Assembly: GCA_002368175.1 (NCBI GenBank)
Contig: AP018172.1
Location: 3,470,001 to 3,534,000 of the forward strand
DNA length: 64,000 nucleotides
From: Calothrix sp. NIES-2098
GTDB lineage: Bacteria; Cyanobacteriota; Cyanobacteriia; Cyanobacteriales; Nostocaceae
Direction of reading: 5' to 3'
Positions 44,622 through 53,183 of this stretch are shown here, piece after piece (within the stretch, counting starts at the first letter, position 1; every line of letters begins with the position of its first letter). The translations under genes were made by a program, and so were the position numbers. The notes beneath the pieces are model-generated. The model was given only the letters and a program-made list of their open reading frames with translations. It did not search any database and was not told the DNA's origin.

Positions 44622-44640
44622 GATTAGGGAGGAGCTAATC
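44622..44640 (+). promoter_or_regulatory. Ribosome site enclosed in a hairpin loop
   Basis: GATTAG (44622-44627) and CTAATC (44635-44640) form a perfect 6-bp stem whose 7-nt loop is GGAGGAG, the ribosome-binding site of the following ATG at 44643. The site is thus displayed in a loop, with the start codon 2 nt after the stem. Confidence 0.55.
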
Positions 44641-44642
44641 AG

Positions 44643-45224
44643 ATGGAAAGTAATATGCAGACTGAATTAGAAACGCGTTCGCTAGCACCAGCACTTCAAG
44701 GAATTGCTAATACTATTCGCCTCACAGGCTGGATTAGCTTCTGGGTACAGTTGGGACTGGCTGTGGTTTCTGGCTTGGCTTTGTTGTTTGCTGCGACTGG
44801 TCGAGGTTTTGCCGATCAACCAAATGCAGGTCTTGGAGTGGGGATGTTTTGGGCTGCATCTGGAATTGTCGTATTATTATTTAGCGTCTATTGGGATTTT
44901 CGTTACACTCGCATCGGTAAGCGTTTAGGAAATCCGAATCCGGCGCTTCATCCTAGTAAAGCAGATACAGTTAAGGCAGTTCGGCTAGGAATTATCGCAG
45001 CTTTGATAGGTATACTTTTATTCCTCCTAGGTGCTGGTTCAACGGTAGGAGTATTAGTAGCAAAATCTATCTCCCAGCCTCCAGGCGTTGCAATCACCGA
45101 TCCTTATAAAATTATTCGAGCGCTTGATGTGTTTGTGGCGGTAGCAAACATCAATGGAATTGCAGCGCATTTTGTTGGTACTGTCTCTTCACTGTGGCTA
45201 TTTGAGCGAGTCAATCAACATTAA
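44643..45224 (+). CDS. DUF3611 family membrane protein
   Basis: A 193-residue protein with four membrane helices (residues about 28-50, 62-82, 118-140 and 165-190), matching DUF3611, a family of cyanobacteria and plastids related to chloroplast envelope proteins. Conserved-looking motifs are R-L-T-G-W-I-S-F-W-V-Q-L-G-L-A and F-R-Y-T-R-I-G-K-R-L. Its function is not established. Start ATG 44643 directly follows a hairpin that holds the ribosome site. Confidence 0.82.
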   Translation: MESNMQTELETRSLAPALQGIANTIRLTGWISFWVQLGLAVVSGLALLFAATGRGFADQPNAGLGVGMFWAASGIVVLLFSVYWDFRYTRIGKRLGNPNPALHPSKADTVKAVRLGIIAALIGILLFLLGAGSTVGVLVAKSISQPPGVAITDPYKIIRALDVFVAVANINGIAAHFVGTVSSLWLFERVNQH

Positions 45225-45289
45225 TAATTCGTAATTCTTAATTCGTAATTAAGCCTAACGCACAGTCAAGAATAAAGTGGTTTTTGCTT

Positions 45290-45688
45290 GACGAGGCTTT
45301 GAACTCGGTTAATGAAGCTTTTAGCTTCGTTAATGAGGCTTTGAACTCGGTTAATGAAGCTTTTAGCTTCGTTAATGAGTCTTTGAACTCGGTTAATGAG
45401 GCTTTTAGCTCCGTTAATGAGGCTTTGAACTCGGTTAATGAGGCTTTTAGCTCCGTTAACGAGGCTTTGAACTCAGTTAATGAGGCTTTTAGCTCCGTTA
45501 ACGAGGCTTTGATACTGGTTAATGAGGCTTTTAGCTCCGTTAATGAGGCTTTGAACTCGGTTAACTAGGCTTTTAGCTCCGTTAATGAGTCTTTGAACTC
45601 TGTTAATGAAGCTTTTAGCTCCGTCAACGAGGCTTTGAACTCGGTTAACTAGGCTTTTAGCTCCGTTAATGAGTCTTTGAACTTGGTT
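45290..45688. repeat. Minisatellite: 19 contiguous 21-bp units (42-bp higher-order)
   Basis: Nineteen 21-bp units run without a single insertion or deletion. They alternate between type A (aatgaggctttgaactcggtt) without its final base and type B (aatgaagcttttagcttcgt plus t), so the true period is 42 bp. In one frame they read L-N-S-V-N-E-A / F-S-S-V-N-E-A heptads. That frame is broken by an identical AAC-TAG change at units 14 and 18, and no ribosome site precedes it, so I treat it as a repeat, not a gene. B units are near-palindromic (GAAGCT-TTT-AGCTTC). Confidence 0.85.
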
Positions 45689-45720
45689 AACGAAACTCTA
45701 AGAAATAAATTATGCGACAA

Positions 45721-45783
45721 GTAGGGACACGGCATCCACAAAATTTCGGTAATACCAAGATTTTATCGGTGCCGTGCCCTTAC
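45721..45783. repeat. GTAGGGACACGGCA inverted repeat element
   Basis: GTAGGGACACGGCA (45721-45734) is nearly complementary to TGCCGTGCCCTTAC (45770-45783), 12 of 14 positions, with 35 bp between. Such ends are typical of small dispersed repeats of filamentous cyanobacteria. The remainder of the gap 45225-45927 holds the minisatellite and short AT-rich stretches. Confidence 0.55.
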
Positions 45784-45927
45784 AATTGGATTATTTTTTC
45801 AGTGTTTCTACCTTCTTCAATTGAAAGTCTCTCAATTCACCCAATCAGGTGAGACGGCTGGATGAAGTCTCCTCCCTACTACTACTTGTAACCTGGGAAA
45901 ACAGCTGAATTCCAGGGAGAATGACTT

Positions 45928-46140
45928 ATGTTTTCCTTAAATTTATACGATCGCCTGAAAACCTGGTTTGAGATTCAGCCCAAATCTAACAAAAAATCTG
46001 ATGTTGCAATCAACCAAAAACAATCTGAAATTCAATTAGAATCGGAGACTCAGGCGAAACGCCGAACGGCTTTACAAGTAGAAGAAGATTTGCGGCGCAT
46101 TCGAGATCAATTTTATCTCTTACGCCCTAATGTTTTTTAA
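45928..46140 (+). CDS. Small charged protein (70 aa)
   Basis: A 70-residue protein that is hydrophilic and helical apart from its start (M-F-S-L-N-L-Y-D-R-L-K-T-W-F). Its C-terminal half has A-L-Q-V-E-E-D-L-R-R-I-R-D-Q-F-Y-L-L. GGGAG precedes the ATG by about 9 nt. Its stop overlaps the stop of the convergent NarL-type regulator gene by a few bases. No domain is recognised. Confidence 0.6.
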   Translation: MFSLNLYDRLKTWFEIQPKSNKKSDVAINQKQSEIQLESETQAKRRTALQVEEDLRRIRDQFYLLRPNVF

Positions 46141-46814
46141 ACCAATCCCGAACGCAGTGCTACGACTGCTGCTTGGACGCGATCGTCTACTGCTAGTTTA
46201 TTCATAATCCCCCGGACGTGAGTTTTCACAGTATTGGGACTGAGATAGAGTTTTTCGGCAATCTCTGGGTTGCTCAAACCGTCTACCATCAGTTTCAATA
46301 CTTCTAACTCGCGCTGCGAAAGATTAGCGGTGTTTCCCTTGGGTGTGGGGGTGCGAAGATTATCAATTACTCGTCGCGCAATTTGGGGATCGAGATAAGT
46401 TGCGCCATCAACAGCAGCTGCGATCGCACTTAACAGTCGCTCTACACTAGCGCCTTTGATACAATAAGCGTCTGCACCGCTAGACAAAGCGGCAATAATT
46501 TCTGTCTCTGTTTGGTGGGATGTTAGCATCACCACATGAGTCTCTGGTAATGCGGCTTTAATTTGCTGTGTCGCCGCAATTCCATCAAGTCGCGGTAAGC
46601 CGATATCCATCACTACCAAATCGGGTTTGAGTTGGAGTGCTGCTTGCACGCCTAAATAGCCATCTTCTGCTTGTCCGACAATTTCCAACTGGGGATGAAC
46701 CATCAATGATTGTTCTAGTCCCAGTTGCATCATCGGATCGTCTTCAACAATTAACACCCGCAACGGTGGTGCATCTGCTGGCAGATTTAAGAAGGAGCTA
46801 TTATCTAAAGACAT
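46137..46814 (-). CDS. NarL/FixJ-type response regulator
   Basis: A 225-residue response regulator: receiver with V-E-D-D-P acidic residues, phospho-acceptor Asp in L-V-V-M-D-I-G-L-P-R-L-D-G, T/S at M-L-T-S-H and Lys in Y-C-I-K-G-A. It is followed by a LuxR-type HTH (L-S-Q-R-E-L-E-V-L-K-L-M-V-D-G-L-S-N, then L-S-P-N-T-V-K-T-H-V). I chose ATG 46814 over the TTG at 46820. No kinase is adjacent. Its upstream region carries a heptamer-repeat hairpin. Confidence 0.92.
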   Translation of the reverse strand: MSLDNSSFLNLPADAPPLRVLIVEDDPMMQLGLEQSLMVHPQLEIVGQAEDGYLGVQAALQLKPDLVVMDIGLPRLDGIAATQQIKAALPETHVVMLTSHQTETEIIAALSSGADAYCIKGASVERLLSAIAAAVDGATYLDPQIARRVIDNLRTPTPKGNTANLSQRELEVLKLMVDGLSNPEIAEKLYLSPNTVKTHVRGIMNKLAVDDRVQAAVVALRSGLV

Positions 46815-46850
46815 TCTCAATTGGGTAGTGGTTAATATTTATCGCTCAAG

Positions 46851-46927
46851 GTCAAGAGTCAAAAGTCCATAGTCCAAAATCTCATTACCAATGACCATTG
46901 ACTGTTGACCCTTGACCCTTGACTCTT
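46851..46927. repeat. Heptanucleotide STRR arranged as an inverted pair
   Basis: Four heptamers of the type GTCMANA (46851-46878) are followed after 14 bp by five heptamers of the type GACYNTT (46893-46927). The two arms are roughly complementary, so the region can fold into one long imperfect hairpin between the regulator and era. Confidence 0.7.
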
Positions 46928-46938
46928 TACTAACTTTT

Positions 46939-47913
46939 CTATTCTTCCACGCGATATCCTAACTCTGCTAAACTAACGCGAGACTGACGCCATTTTGGCT
47001 GGACTTTGACGAATAATTCTAGGTATACTTTGCCTGAAATCAATTTTTGAATTTGTTCGCGAGCCGCGCTACCAATGGCTTTGAGCATTGAGCCACCTTT
47101 GCCAATGAGAATTCCTTTTTGGGAATCTCGCTCAACGTTGATTGTGGCAAGTACGCGGGTAATACTTGGGGTTTCTTCCACCATATCAATAGCGATCGCT
47201 ACTGAATGGGGAACTTCTTCGCGCGTCAACAGCAAAATCTGTTCGCGGATTAATTCGCCCATAATAAAGCGTTCTGGCTGGTCTGTCACCAAGTCAGGAG
47301 GATAGTAAAATGGGCCGTTCTCTAAATGTTCAATTAATAAATTTTGCAGTTCTGGCAATCCCCCACCAGTTTTGGCGGAAAATTTGACCGTTTGCCATTG
47401 GTATGATTCGGCTAAGTTTGTGTAGCTATCATCTATCAGCTGGGAATCTGTAGGTTGTTGATCGATTTTGTTCAGACCCAAAATCACAGGTGTTTGACTG
47501 CGACTCAGCAATTCAGCAATAAAGCGATCGCCTGCACCACAAGCCACCGTTCCATCTACCACAAATAGCACTACATCCACTGATTCAATCGCAATTTTGG
47601 CATTTTGCACCAGTACCTCTCCCAATTGATGATGGGGTTTATGAATTCCTGGTGTGTCTACAAAAATTAGCTGTGCTTCTGGTGTAGTTAAAATCCCTCT
47701 TAAACGATTACGTGTCGTCTGTGCTACCGGGGAAGTAATAGCAACTTTTTGTCCTACTAATTGATTCATTAAAGTAGATTTACCGACATTAGGGCGACCG
47801 ATAATGCCGATGAAACCCGATTTAAATTCAGGAGGAGCTTGGGGAATCGATACTTCTCCTGAAAAAGAGAAGATGTGATTATCAATACTAGTCACCTTTA
47901 GCTCCACCGTCAT
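46939..47913 (-). CDS. era: GTPase Era
   Basis: Era is an essential GTPase that binds 16S rRNA and helps 30S assembly. The 324-residue protein has G1 G-R-P-N-V-G-K-S-T, the switch region T-S-P-V-A-Q-T-T-R-N-R, G3 D-T-P-G-I-H-K-P, G4 N-K-I-D and G5-like F-S-A-K-T-G-G. The C-terminal KH domain has I-L-I-G-K-G-G-S-M-L-K-A-I-G. It has about 30 extra residues before the G domain compared with short Era proteins, so a later start cannot be excluded. Confidence 0.95.
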   Translation of the reverse strand: MTVELKVTSIDNHIFSFSGEVSIPQAPPEFKSGFIGIIGRPNVGKSTLMNQLVGQKVAITSPVAQTTRNRLRGILTTPEAQLIFVDTPGIHKPHHQLGEVLVQNAKIAIESVDVVLFVVDGTVACGAGDRFIAELLSRSQTPVILGLNKIDQQPTDSQLIDDSYTNLAESYQWQTVKFSAKTGGGLPELQNLLIEHLENGPFYYPPDLVTDQPERFIMGELIREQILLLTREEVPHSVAIAIDMVEETPSITRVLATINVERDSQKGILIGKGGSMLKAIGSAAREQIQKLISGKVYLELFVKVQPKWRQSRVSLAELGYRVEE

Positions 47914-48321
47914 ATTTTATAGTTGGGATAAGTGGTTTTTTTTCTTAGACAAGTAATAAACATAAGATCACCCTGGCATTTTTAGGGATTGCCTCTGCTT
48001 AAGTTTAATCTACTACTAAATATAGTTCGTTCCAATATCAAAAAAAGAGATAGGAGCTTACAAACTCAAGGAATTTTTCTATCTTATAGGGTATTGATCT
48101 ATTGAGAACACTGTGCTGCAATTGTATTCCATTGTGCTACTCATACCTATAAGTGAGAAGTCATTATAATTTGTCAAACTAATCTTCATGCATTGCCATT
48201 ATAAGAAACAAAAATACGATCGATAGGCAGTTTATGTTAAGAAAAGTAATACTAATGCTCTCGATCGTTTGATTAAGATATTAACACTTGTTGCTTGATA
48301 GCAGGGCTTGAACAGCAGTAA
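47914..48321. other. 408-bp intergenic region, nothing recognised
   Basis: An AT-rich stretch upstream of era and downstream of the aspartoacylase-like gene. I see no gene, tRNA or strong hairpin. Two GATCGAT-like motifs (near 48218 and 48262) are present. Confidence 0.6.
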
Positions 48322-49452
48322 CTATTGAATAATTCTGAGTACAAATTCGCCTTGATTTACAGCTTGATTAGTCGAAATCTCATAAACTAATCCATCGTGT
48401 TCGGCAAAGATATCAATCACCTGAGGTAATTGATTTTCTTTGTTGAAACTGAGAATTTGATACAGTCTGTCTTTAACCTTGACTTTACTTCCCAATTCCA
48501 CTCGCGATTGAATCATACCACCTGCGATCGCATAATATTTGATGACTTTACTTGTAGCGGAAAAAGTCATTTTATGCTCTCTGGTTTGTGCTTGAGGAAA
48601 TTCAGGGATTTGCAACACACCTTTTTGTGCTAAATAATTTTTTATACCTAAAATACCTTTGCTAACTGAATCAGGGTTCATCTCCATTCCTGAACCAAGT
48701 TCGAGCGTCCAAGCTTCGATATCAAATCGAATGTTTCTACCTAGTTGTTGAAAACAAGCTTCTAATGCTAACCAAGGCTTGATAAACGACTCATCAAAAG
48801 CATCACCATCGTATGGATCTAGTAAAATTCCGTAGTCGAAGAGGAAATATTTCGCACTATCTTCGCGATTTCGGAAGTAATAAAGATAGTTGATTGCTTG
48901 ATTTGTTGAACTGTGTAAGTCAATCAAATAATCTGCATCTAAACTGAGAGATTGTAGTTGGTAGCTAAATTGCTCAGTATAAGGTAGACCAGCATAGGAA
49001 TTAATTTTTTCTAAAATTTTTGCAAATTTTTCTTTAATCGTAGTTAGATAATTTAGTCGGACGACCTCTCTATCACTATGAAGTTGAGATTTAGTAAAAG
49101 CTACTAAATCATCAGCTTCTTTTTCGTAGTCCCAAAAAATCCGATTCCAGTCTTTAGCTTCGTAAACACAGTATCTACCAGCAGAGAAATGGTGAGAACG
49201 CTCATTCGCTCCCATTGGATTACAAACAGGAACTAACCAAATTTCTCCAGCTAAATCTGTATCATTTATTGTTAGCAAAAACTCAATAAGTTGATGAATG
49301 ACTGCATTACCTGCAATTTCTGCACCGTGTAGGTTAGATTGAATGTAAACTTTTTTGCCAGGATGAGCGCCGATAAATTTGTAAACTTGTAGAAAAAGGC
49401 GATCGCCTGAAGCCATTTGACGTAAGAAAATCGTTTCAATAACTGGCAGCAT
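48322..49452 (-). CDS. Succinylglutamate desuccinylase/aspartoacylase-like metalloenzyme
   Basis: A 376-residue M14-type zinc hydrolase of the AstE/AspA superfamily. The zinc motif H-G-A-E lies in Q-S-N-L-H-G-A-E, with a third ligand in Y-L-I-D-L-H-S-S-T. The substrate-carboxylate motif N-P-M-G-A-N-E-R is present. The C-terminal part (V-K-V-K-D-R-L-Y-Q, then H-D-G-L-V-Y-E) resembles a lipoyl-like beta-barrel found in these deacylases. The substrate is unknown. No arginine-catabolism genes are nearby, so it is probably not AstE itself. Confidence 0.85.
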   Translation of the reverse strand: MLPVIETIFLRQMASGDRLFLQVYKFIGAHPGKKVYIQSNLHGAEIAGNAVIHQLIEFLLTINDTDLAGEIWLVPVCNPMGANERSHHFSAGRYCVYEAKDWNRIFWDYEKEADDLVAFTKSQLHSDREVVRLNYLTTIKEKFAKILEKINSYAGLPYTEQFSYQLQSLSLDADYLIDLHSSTNQAINYLYYFRNREDSAKYFLFDYGILLDPYDGDAFDESFIKPWLALEACFQQLGRNIRFDIEAWTLELGSGMEMNPDSVSKGILGIKNYLAQKGVLQIPEFPQAQTREHKMTFSATSKVIKYYAIAGGMIQSRVELGSKVKVKDRLYQILSFNKENQLPQVIDIFAEHDGLVYEISTNQAVNQGEFVLRIIQ

Positions 49453-49559
49453 AGGAATTATGCGATAATTTCATAATCATGTTTGCCTAATTGCGTCTGT
49501 TAAGATCCAAGATAGTGGGTTAGATTCTGTTAACTTATCCTACCCAATATGGCTAATGC

Positions 49560-50375
49560 TTAGAAGTAACTATTATGAATATAGAGCAAAATATAAGTAA
49601 CCGCATATAAATTAAATAAACTGTGTAAAACCATAGTTAATAAAATCGAATCAGTTTTAATGCGAGCTATTCCCAAAAAAATACCAGTACAAAATACTAA
49701 AAATTGATTATAAAGATTGTAATGAAAATGAGCGAATGCAAAAAATAATGAACTAATGACTAAAGCACCTACTTTACCTAAGCGAGAATTAATTATTCCT
49801 TGAAACAGAAATCCCCTATACAGAGTTTCTTCAAATATAGGCGCAAATATTAAACTATATATATACAGAATAGGAATAAAAAGATGTTCTTGATAGCCTT
49901 TTAACAAGTCTGTTTGTTCGGGAGGGTGGATTAAATAGTTTACGATCGTTTCAGCAATTATATATCCAAGTAATAATAATACCCAGACACCTAACTGCTT
50001 AAAATTAATTTTTTTCAATCCTAGATAGTCTTTAAAGGCAAATCTCGAACGATTTTTGACTGCTAGTAACATAATTATTGTACTAGCACTAGCTCCACCA
50101 ATACCTGCAATATGGCTAAAAAGATCGTTGTAATAATATTGATTTGGGACTTTAAGAAAGACAGAACATATGAGATAGATAATTGCAAAGGTTATCCAAG
50201 AAAATAAATAAAAATTAAAAATAAATACAATAGTATTTAATAGAACTTCTTTGAAATGGAATATTTTTAATGAATTTTCACTTTGATGATATTTAGTTCT
50301 CGGCTTGGTTTGGAAAAAATGAATGCAAACAAAAATAATATAGGCAAACAATATAAAAGACATATAGACATTCAC
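49560..50375 (-). CDS. CPBP-family intramembrane metalloprotease
   Basis: A 271-residue protein with about seven membrane helices and the CPBP (CAAX protease/bacteriocin processing, Abi) signature: motif 1 E-E-T-L-Y-R-G-F, motif 2 F-A-F-A-H-F with a second His nearby, and motif 3 M-V-L-H-S-L-F-N. These hold the catalytic Glu pair and His residues. Start GTG 50375, with ATG 50363 as the alternative. Its base composition is more AT-rich than its neighbours. Confidence 0.88.
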   Translation of the reverse strand: MNVYMSFILFAYIIFVCIHFFQTKPRTKYHQSENSLKIFHFKEVLLNTIVFIFNFYLFSWITFAIIYLICSVFLKVPNQYYYNDLFSHIAGIGGASASTIIMLLAVKNRSRFAFKDYLGLKKINFKQLGVWVLLLLGYIIAETIVNYLIHPPEQTDLLKGYQEHLFIPILYIYSLIFAPIFEETLYRGFLFQGIINSRLGKVGALVISSLFFAFAHFHYNLYNQFLVFCTGIFLGIARIKTDSILLTMVLHSLFNLYAVTYILLYIHNSYF

Positions 50376-50907
50376 AATGAAAATAATATTTAAATTAGAA
50401 AGTATCTATAAATATTAGGATGTGTAATACTAAAACATTTTGAGGAGATAGTATTTCTCTGCATTGGTCAGCATTATCTACCAGAATATAATGGTGGGTT
50501 ACTAAAGCTCACACACCTTGGAAAATTTACAATTGATTTTATAGATATTTTTTAGGGCTTAAAGTTAGCTTTCAGCCATCATTAGTTTATTTAATATTAC
50601 TAATTCTGTAAATGATATAATTACGGTAAGCAATTACTTAATTGGATTAAGTAAACACGTAAAGTTAATATTAAAATCAGTTTTTATACTATAAATGAAT
50701 GTATTTAATTAAAATACATTTAATCAACTAGCTTGATTGACTTTCTAAGTCGCAAGCTCTACATTGTTGATTAGTCATACTATAAATAGTACGCCTATCT
50801 TAATAAATGAAATTCAAATATAGGGGCAGAATATATGCCCCTATGTGAATATTTAACCTCAGTAAAAACTGCTATAAATCCGTCAAATATAGATGACTAT
50901 AAGCAGT
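50376..50907. other. 532-bp AT-rich gap with three hairpins
   Basis: No gene is seen. Structures are AATGTATTT/AAATACATT (50698-50720), a two-part hairpin AGCTTG-GACTT / AAGTC-CAAGCT (50730-50758), and ATAGGGGCA/TGCCCCTAT (50820-50844). The last two lie downstream of the minus-strand hydrolase gene and may terminate it. Confidence 0.5.
50820..50844 (-). terminator. Possible terminator of alpha/beta hydrolase gene
   Basis: A perfect 9-bp stem ATAGGGGCA/TGCCCCTAT with a 7-nt loop lies 64 nt downstream of the hydrolase stop. On the minus strand it is followed by an AT-rich stretch without a clean T-run. Confidence 0.4.
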
Positions 50908-51807
50908 CTAAGAATCTAGCAAAGGTAAAAACTGTCGAATTAAACCAATCGTTACTGCTGGTAATTCTAACTGTGGTGTTAATCCCACATCTTCTAAATG
51001 TTGGAAAACTCGAATTGCTTGGGGATTGAGATCGGCGAGACGACGACCAATTTCTGGCCCGGTAAATTGCGATTTTTCTCCCCAAATAATCGCGGTGGGA
51101 GTAGTCAATTGCTGAATATACAAAGATAAATCAAAGCACAAATCGCCGCGGACAAAAGACAGCGCGGTGTACTCAGCATTCGGTTGTTGTGCAGATTCTA
51201 AATAAGCATCGACAATTTCTTGGTAAACTCGGCTAGGTTGGGCAAATTGTCGTTGCTCTAAGAAGGTGCGAATTCCGTTACTAGTAGCTACTCCCGTGCT
51301 GTACAACAAACGATCTACAATCGGAATGCTGGCTAACTGAGCAAAAAAGCTGCGAGAGTAATCTTCACCAAAATCCGAAAGTCCGGCGGGAGTGGTAAGA
51401 ATCAGAGATTTGAATAGATTGGGATGAGCGATCGCCACTCGAATTACAATAGCTGCGGTGAGGGAAGAAGCGATCGCTGTTACAGGTTCTATACAAGTCT
51501 GCTGCAAAAACTCCTGAATCGCGGTCAAATAATCTTCAATCGTATAATTTCTTCCTAAATGCTCAGATCTACCCCAACCTAATAAGTCTGGAGCAAGAAT
51601 GCGATAGTCGCTGGCGAAAGCGGGATAAACTTTAGACCATTCATAAGCAGAAGAACCACCACCAAAGCCGTGTAGAAACACCAAAGTTTTCCGTTCGCCT
51701 TTTGTAGTGACATCTTTTTGCCAAAGTGAACCAGTGTTCGTATAGTACACTATTCTCCCCAGCGAGGTAATTATCGAGCGTTGCTCAAATCCTAGTGGCT
51801 GAAACAT
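50908..51807 (-). CDS. Alpha/beta-fold hydrolase
   Basis: A 299-residue alpha/beta hydrolase. The oxyanion motif is F-L-H-G-F-G-G-G-S, followed by A-P-D-L-L-G-W-G-R-S-E. The nucleophile elbow reads A-S-S-L-T-A where most relatives have G-x-S-x-G-G, so the Ser is kept but both flanking Gly are replaced. The acid lies in a region with A-I-I-W-G-E-K-S-Q, and the usual C-terminal His is not obvious in the last 40 residues (V-F-Q-H-L-E-D-V-G is the best candidate). The substrate is unknown. Confidence 0.82.
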   Translation of the reverse strand: MFQPLGFEQRSIITSLGRIVYYTNTGSLWQKDVTTKGERKTLVFLHGFGGGSSAYEWSKVYPAFASDYRILAPDLLGWGRSEHLGRNYTIEDYLTAIQEFLQQTCIEPVTAIASSLTAAIVIRVAIAHPNLFKSLILTTPAGLSDFGEDYSRSFFAQLASIPIVDRLLYSTGVATSNGIRTFLEQRQFAQPSRVYQEIVDAYLESAQQPNAEYTALSFVRGDLCFDLSLYIQQLTTPTAIIWGEKSQFTGPEIGRRLADLNPQAIRVFQHLEDVGLTPQLELPAVTIGLIRQFLPLLDS

Positions 51808-52356
51808 AGGTATTTTGTATTCACTGTTGTGGTTGCTTGGCGCAGGCGATTTTTAAGTCACCCTTGAGTACTTATACTAAATTGCGTTCAGAAATAGCAT
51901 CGAGAAATTGACAGGAGAAATTTAAATTCATCTGCTGTTATCTTCCCGATCCCCTACGCGCAGCTTGGTATTACTTGTAGGGTTCAAACTCCCCACTATT
52001 ATCAGGTAATCTCGCATTCTTAAACTTCTGACCAACGTCAGATTAAGTAGATGTGAAATTACTGGATTATCTGTGAAGATCTCGTGATTTTTTTGCTACA
52101 CACACTCAGTGGCATTGCTTGTATTTATTACACTGTGGGGATTTGAGTTGGTAACAAGGATAACTGGGATATTAATTTTGGCATGGTTTTGTATGGTAAT
52201 CTATCAGAAAGATTACGGATAATTTTGAGACTTAAGTTATAGACAAGACGCTAGAGAAAAAAGCCATCAATTCTCTAGCTGCAAACAGAAAAAATAATTT
52301 TTGATGGAATTATTAAATTGATTATTCTTCTATAGTAAATTTTAAGGCGGGGTGTC
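51808..52356. other. 549-bp gap, no gene recognised
   Basis: A region between divergent genes (hydrolase and the 197-aa protein). A small hairpin TCTGAC-CAAC-GTCAGA lies near 52026. It presumably holds two promoters; none is convincing by eye. Confidence 0.55.
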
Positions 52357-52950
52357 ATGGTCAAGGAGGTTATTCTTAAATCAGATAAAATACCAAGGTT
52401 TGAAGGCGATGGATTTGGGCTGGATAACTGTAGTATTAATAACCAAGCGATCGCTTCAGAGTGGCAGGGTCAGATAAATCATAGTGAAGATGCATCTGAT
52501 ACCAGCCAAGAAAATACACCTGGTTGTGTTTGTTTAAAATTTGATGATTTGAAATGTTTTGAAGTTGTAGAGCGACAGTATGAAGCTTGGGGTGTGATTT
52601 TTCAAAATTCTCTAGCAATTCAACCATCAAATCCGGCGTTTCCTGCCCACACAGGATTGACAGTATTGATGGGATCGCCTAAGAGTGGATTGTTAGAAGT
52701 GAGTTTTTTGCGCCCAATTAACTGGGTTAGCGCCTTAGTTACAAGTTCACAGCGGTTAGTACTGACAGCTTACGATCGAGATCGCAAACTAGTAGCCCAA
52801 ACAGCACTACCAGGCTCAAACCTTGCTAATTCTGACTCTCCTATACCCCCTAATACCCTATTATCTATAGCTGCGAATGATATTCATTATGTGACCTTCA
52901 GCGCTTTTGATGGTCAATTCACAGTTGATAATTTTCGTTTTTGTTTTTAG
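52357..52950 (+). CDS. Protein of unknown function with beta-sandwich-like domain
   Basis: A 197-residue protein without signal peptide or membrane helix. From about residue 60 it reads as a beta-rich domain (C-V-C-L-K-F-D-D-L, V-I-F-Q-N-S-L-A-I, then V-S-A-L-V-T and L-V-L-T-A-Y-D). It ends I-H-Y-V-T-F-S-A-F-D-G-Q-F-T-V-D-N-F-R-F, a phrase typical of extracellular PEP-CTERM or carbohydrate-binding-like domains, where the D-N-x-R/x-F strand closes the sandwich. Here neither a signal peptide nor a PEP-CTERM tail is present. Function unknown. Confidence 0.7.
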   Translation: MVKEVILKSDKIPRFEGDGFGLDNCSINNQAIASEWQGQINHSEDASDTSQENTPGCVCLKFDDLKCFEVVERQYEAWGVIFQNSLAIQPSNPAFPAHTGLTVLMGSPKSGLLEVSFLRPINWVSALVTSSQRLVLTAYDRDRKLVAQTALPGSNLANSDSPIPPNTLLSIAANDIHYVTFSAFDGQFTVDNFRFCF

Positions 52951-53183
52951 TCTGTGCAAGTATTCCGAATAAGGTATTATTGATTTTCGATGGCAGCTTG
53001 AGGTATTGGTAAAAGATGAAATCGCAAATTTCAGTCTTTATCTGAGCCTTTGGCAACTCATGCTGCTGGCAGATATACACCCACAGCCGTCTCAGGCCTG
53101 AAAAAAATGGGTGACTGCATCCTTTCCTTATATATAGTAAAACCTATAAACTAAACCATCTTGTAATCTAGTAGGTAAAAACC

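Noticed and set aside
45284..45568. Coding gene for a 94-aa heptad-repeat protein
   Set aside because: It would start at a TTG without a ribosome site, and the same repeat continues beyond the stop for five more units, so coding is not supported.
45284..45714. CRISPR-like array
   Set aside because: The units are contiguous with no unique spacers and differ by scattered substitutions; this is a minisatellite, and no cas genes are present.
46861..46927. Tandem promoter array (many TTGAC motifs)
   Set aside because: The TTGAC phrases follow the 7-bp STRR period and lack -10 boxes at the right spacing.
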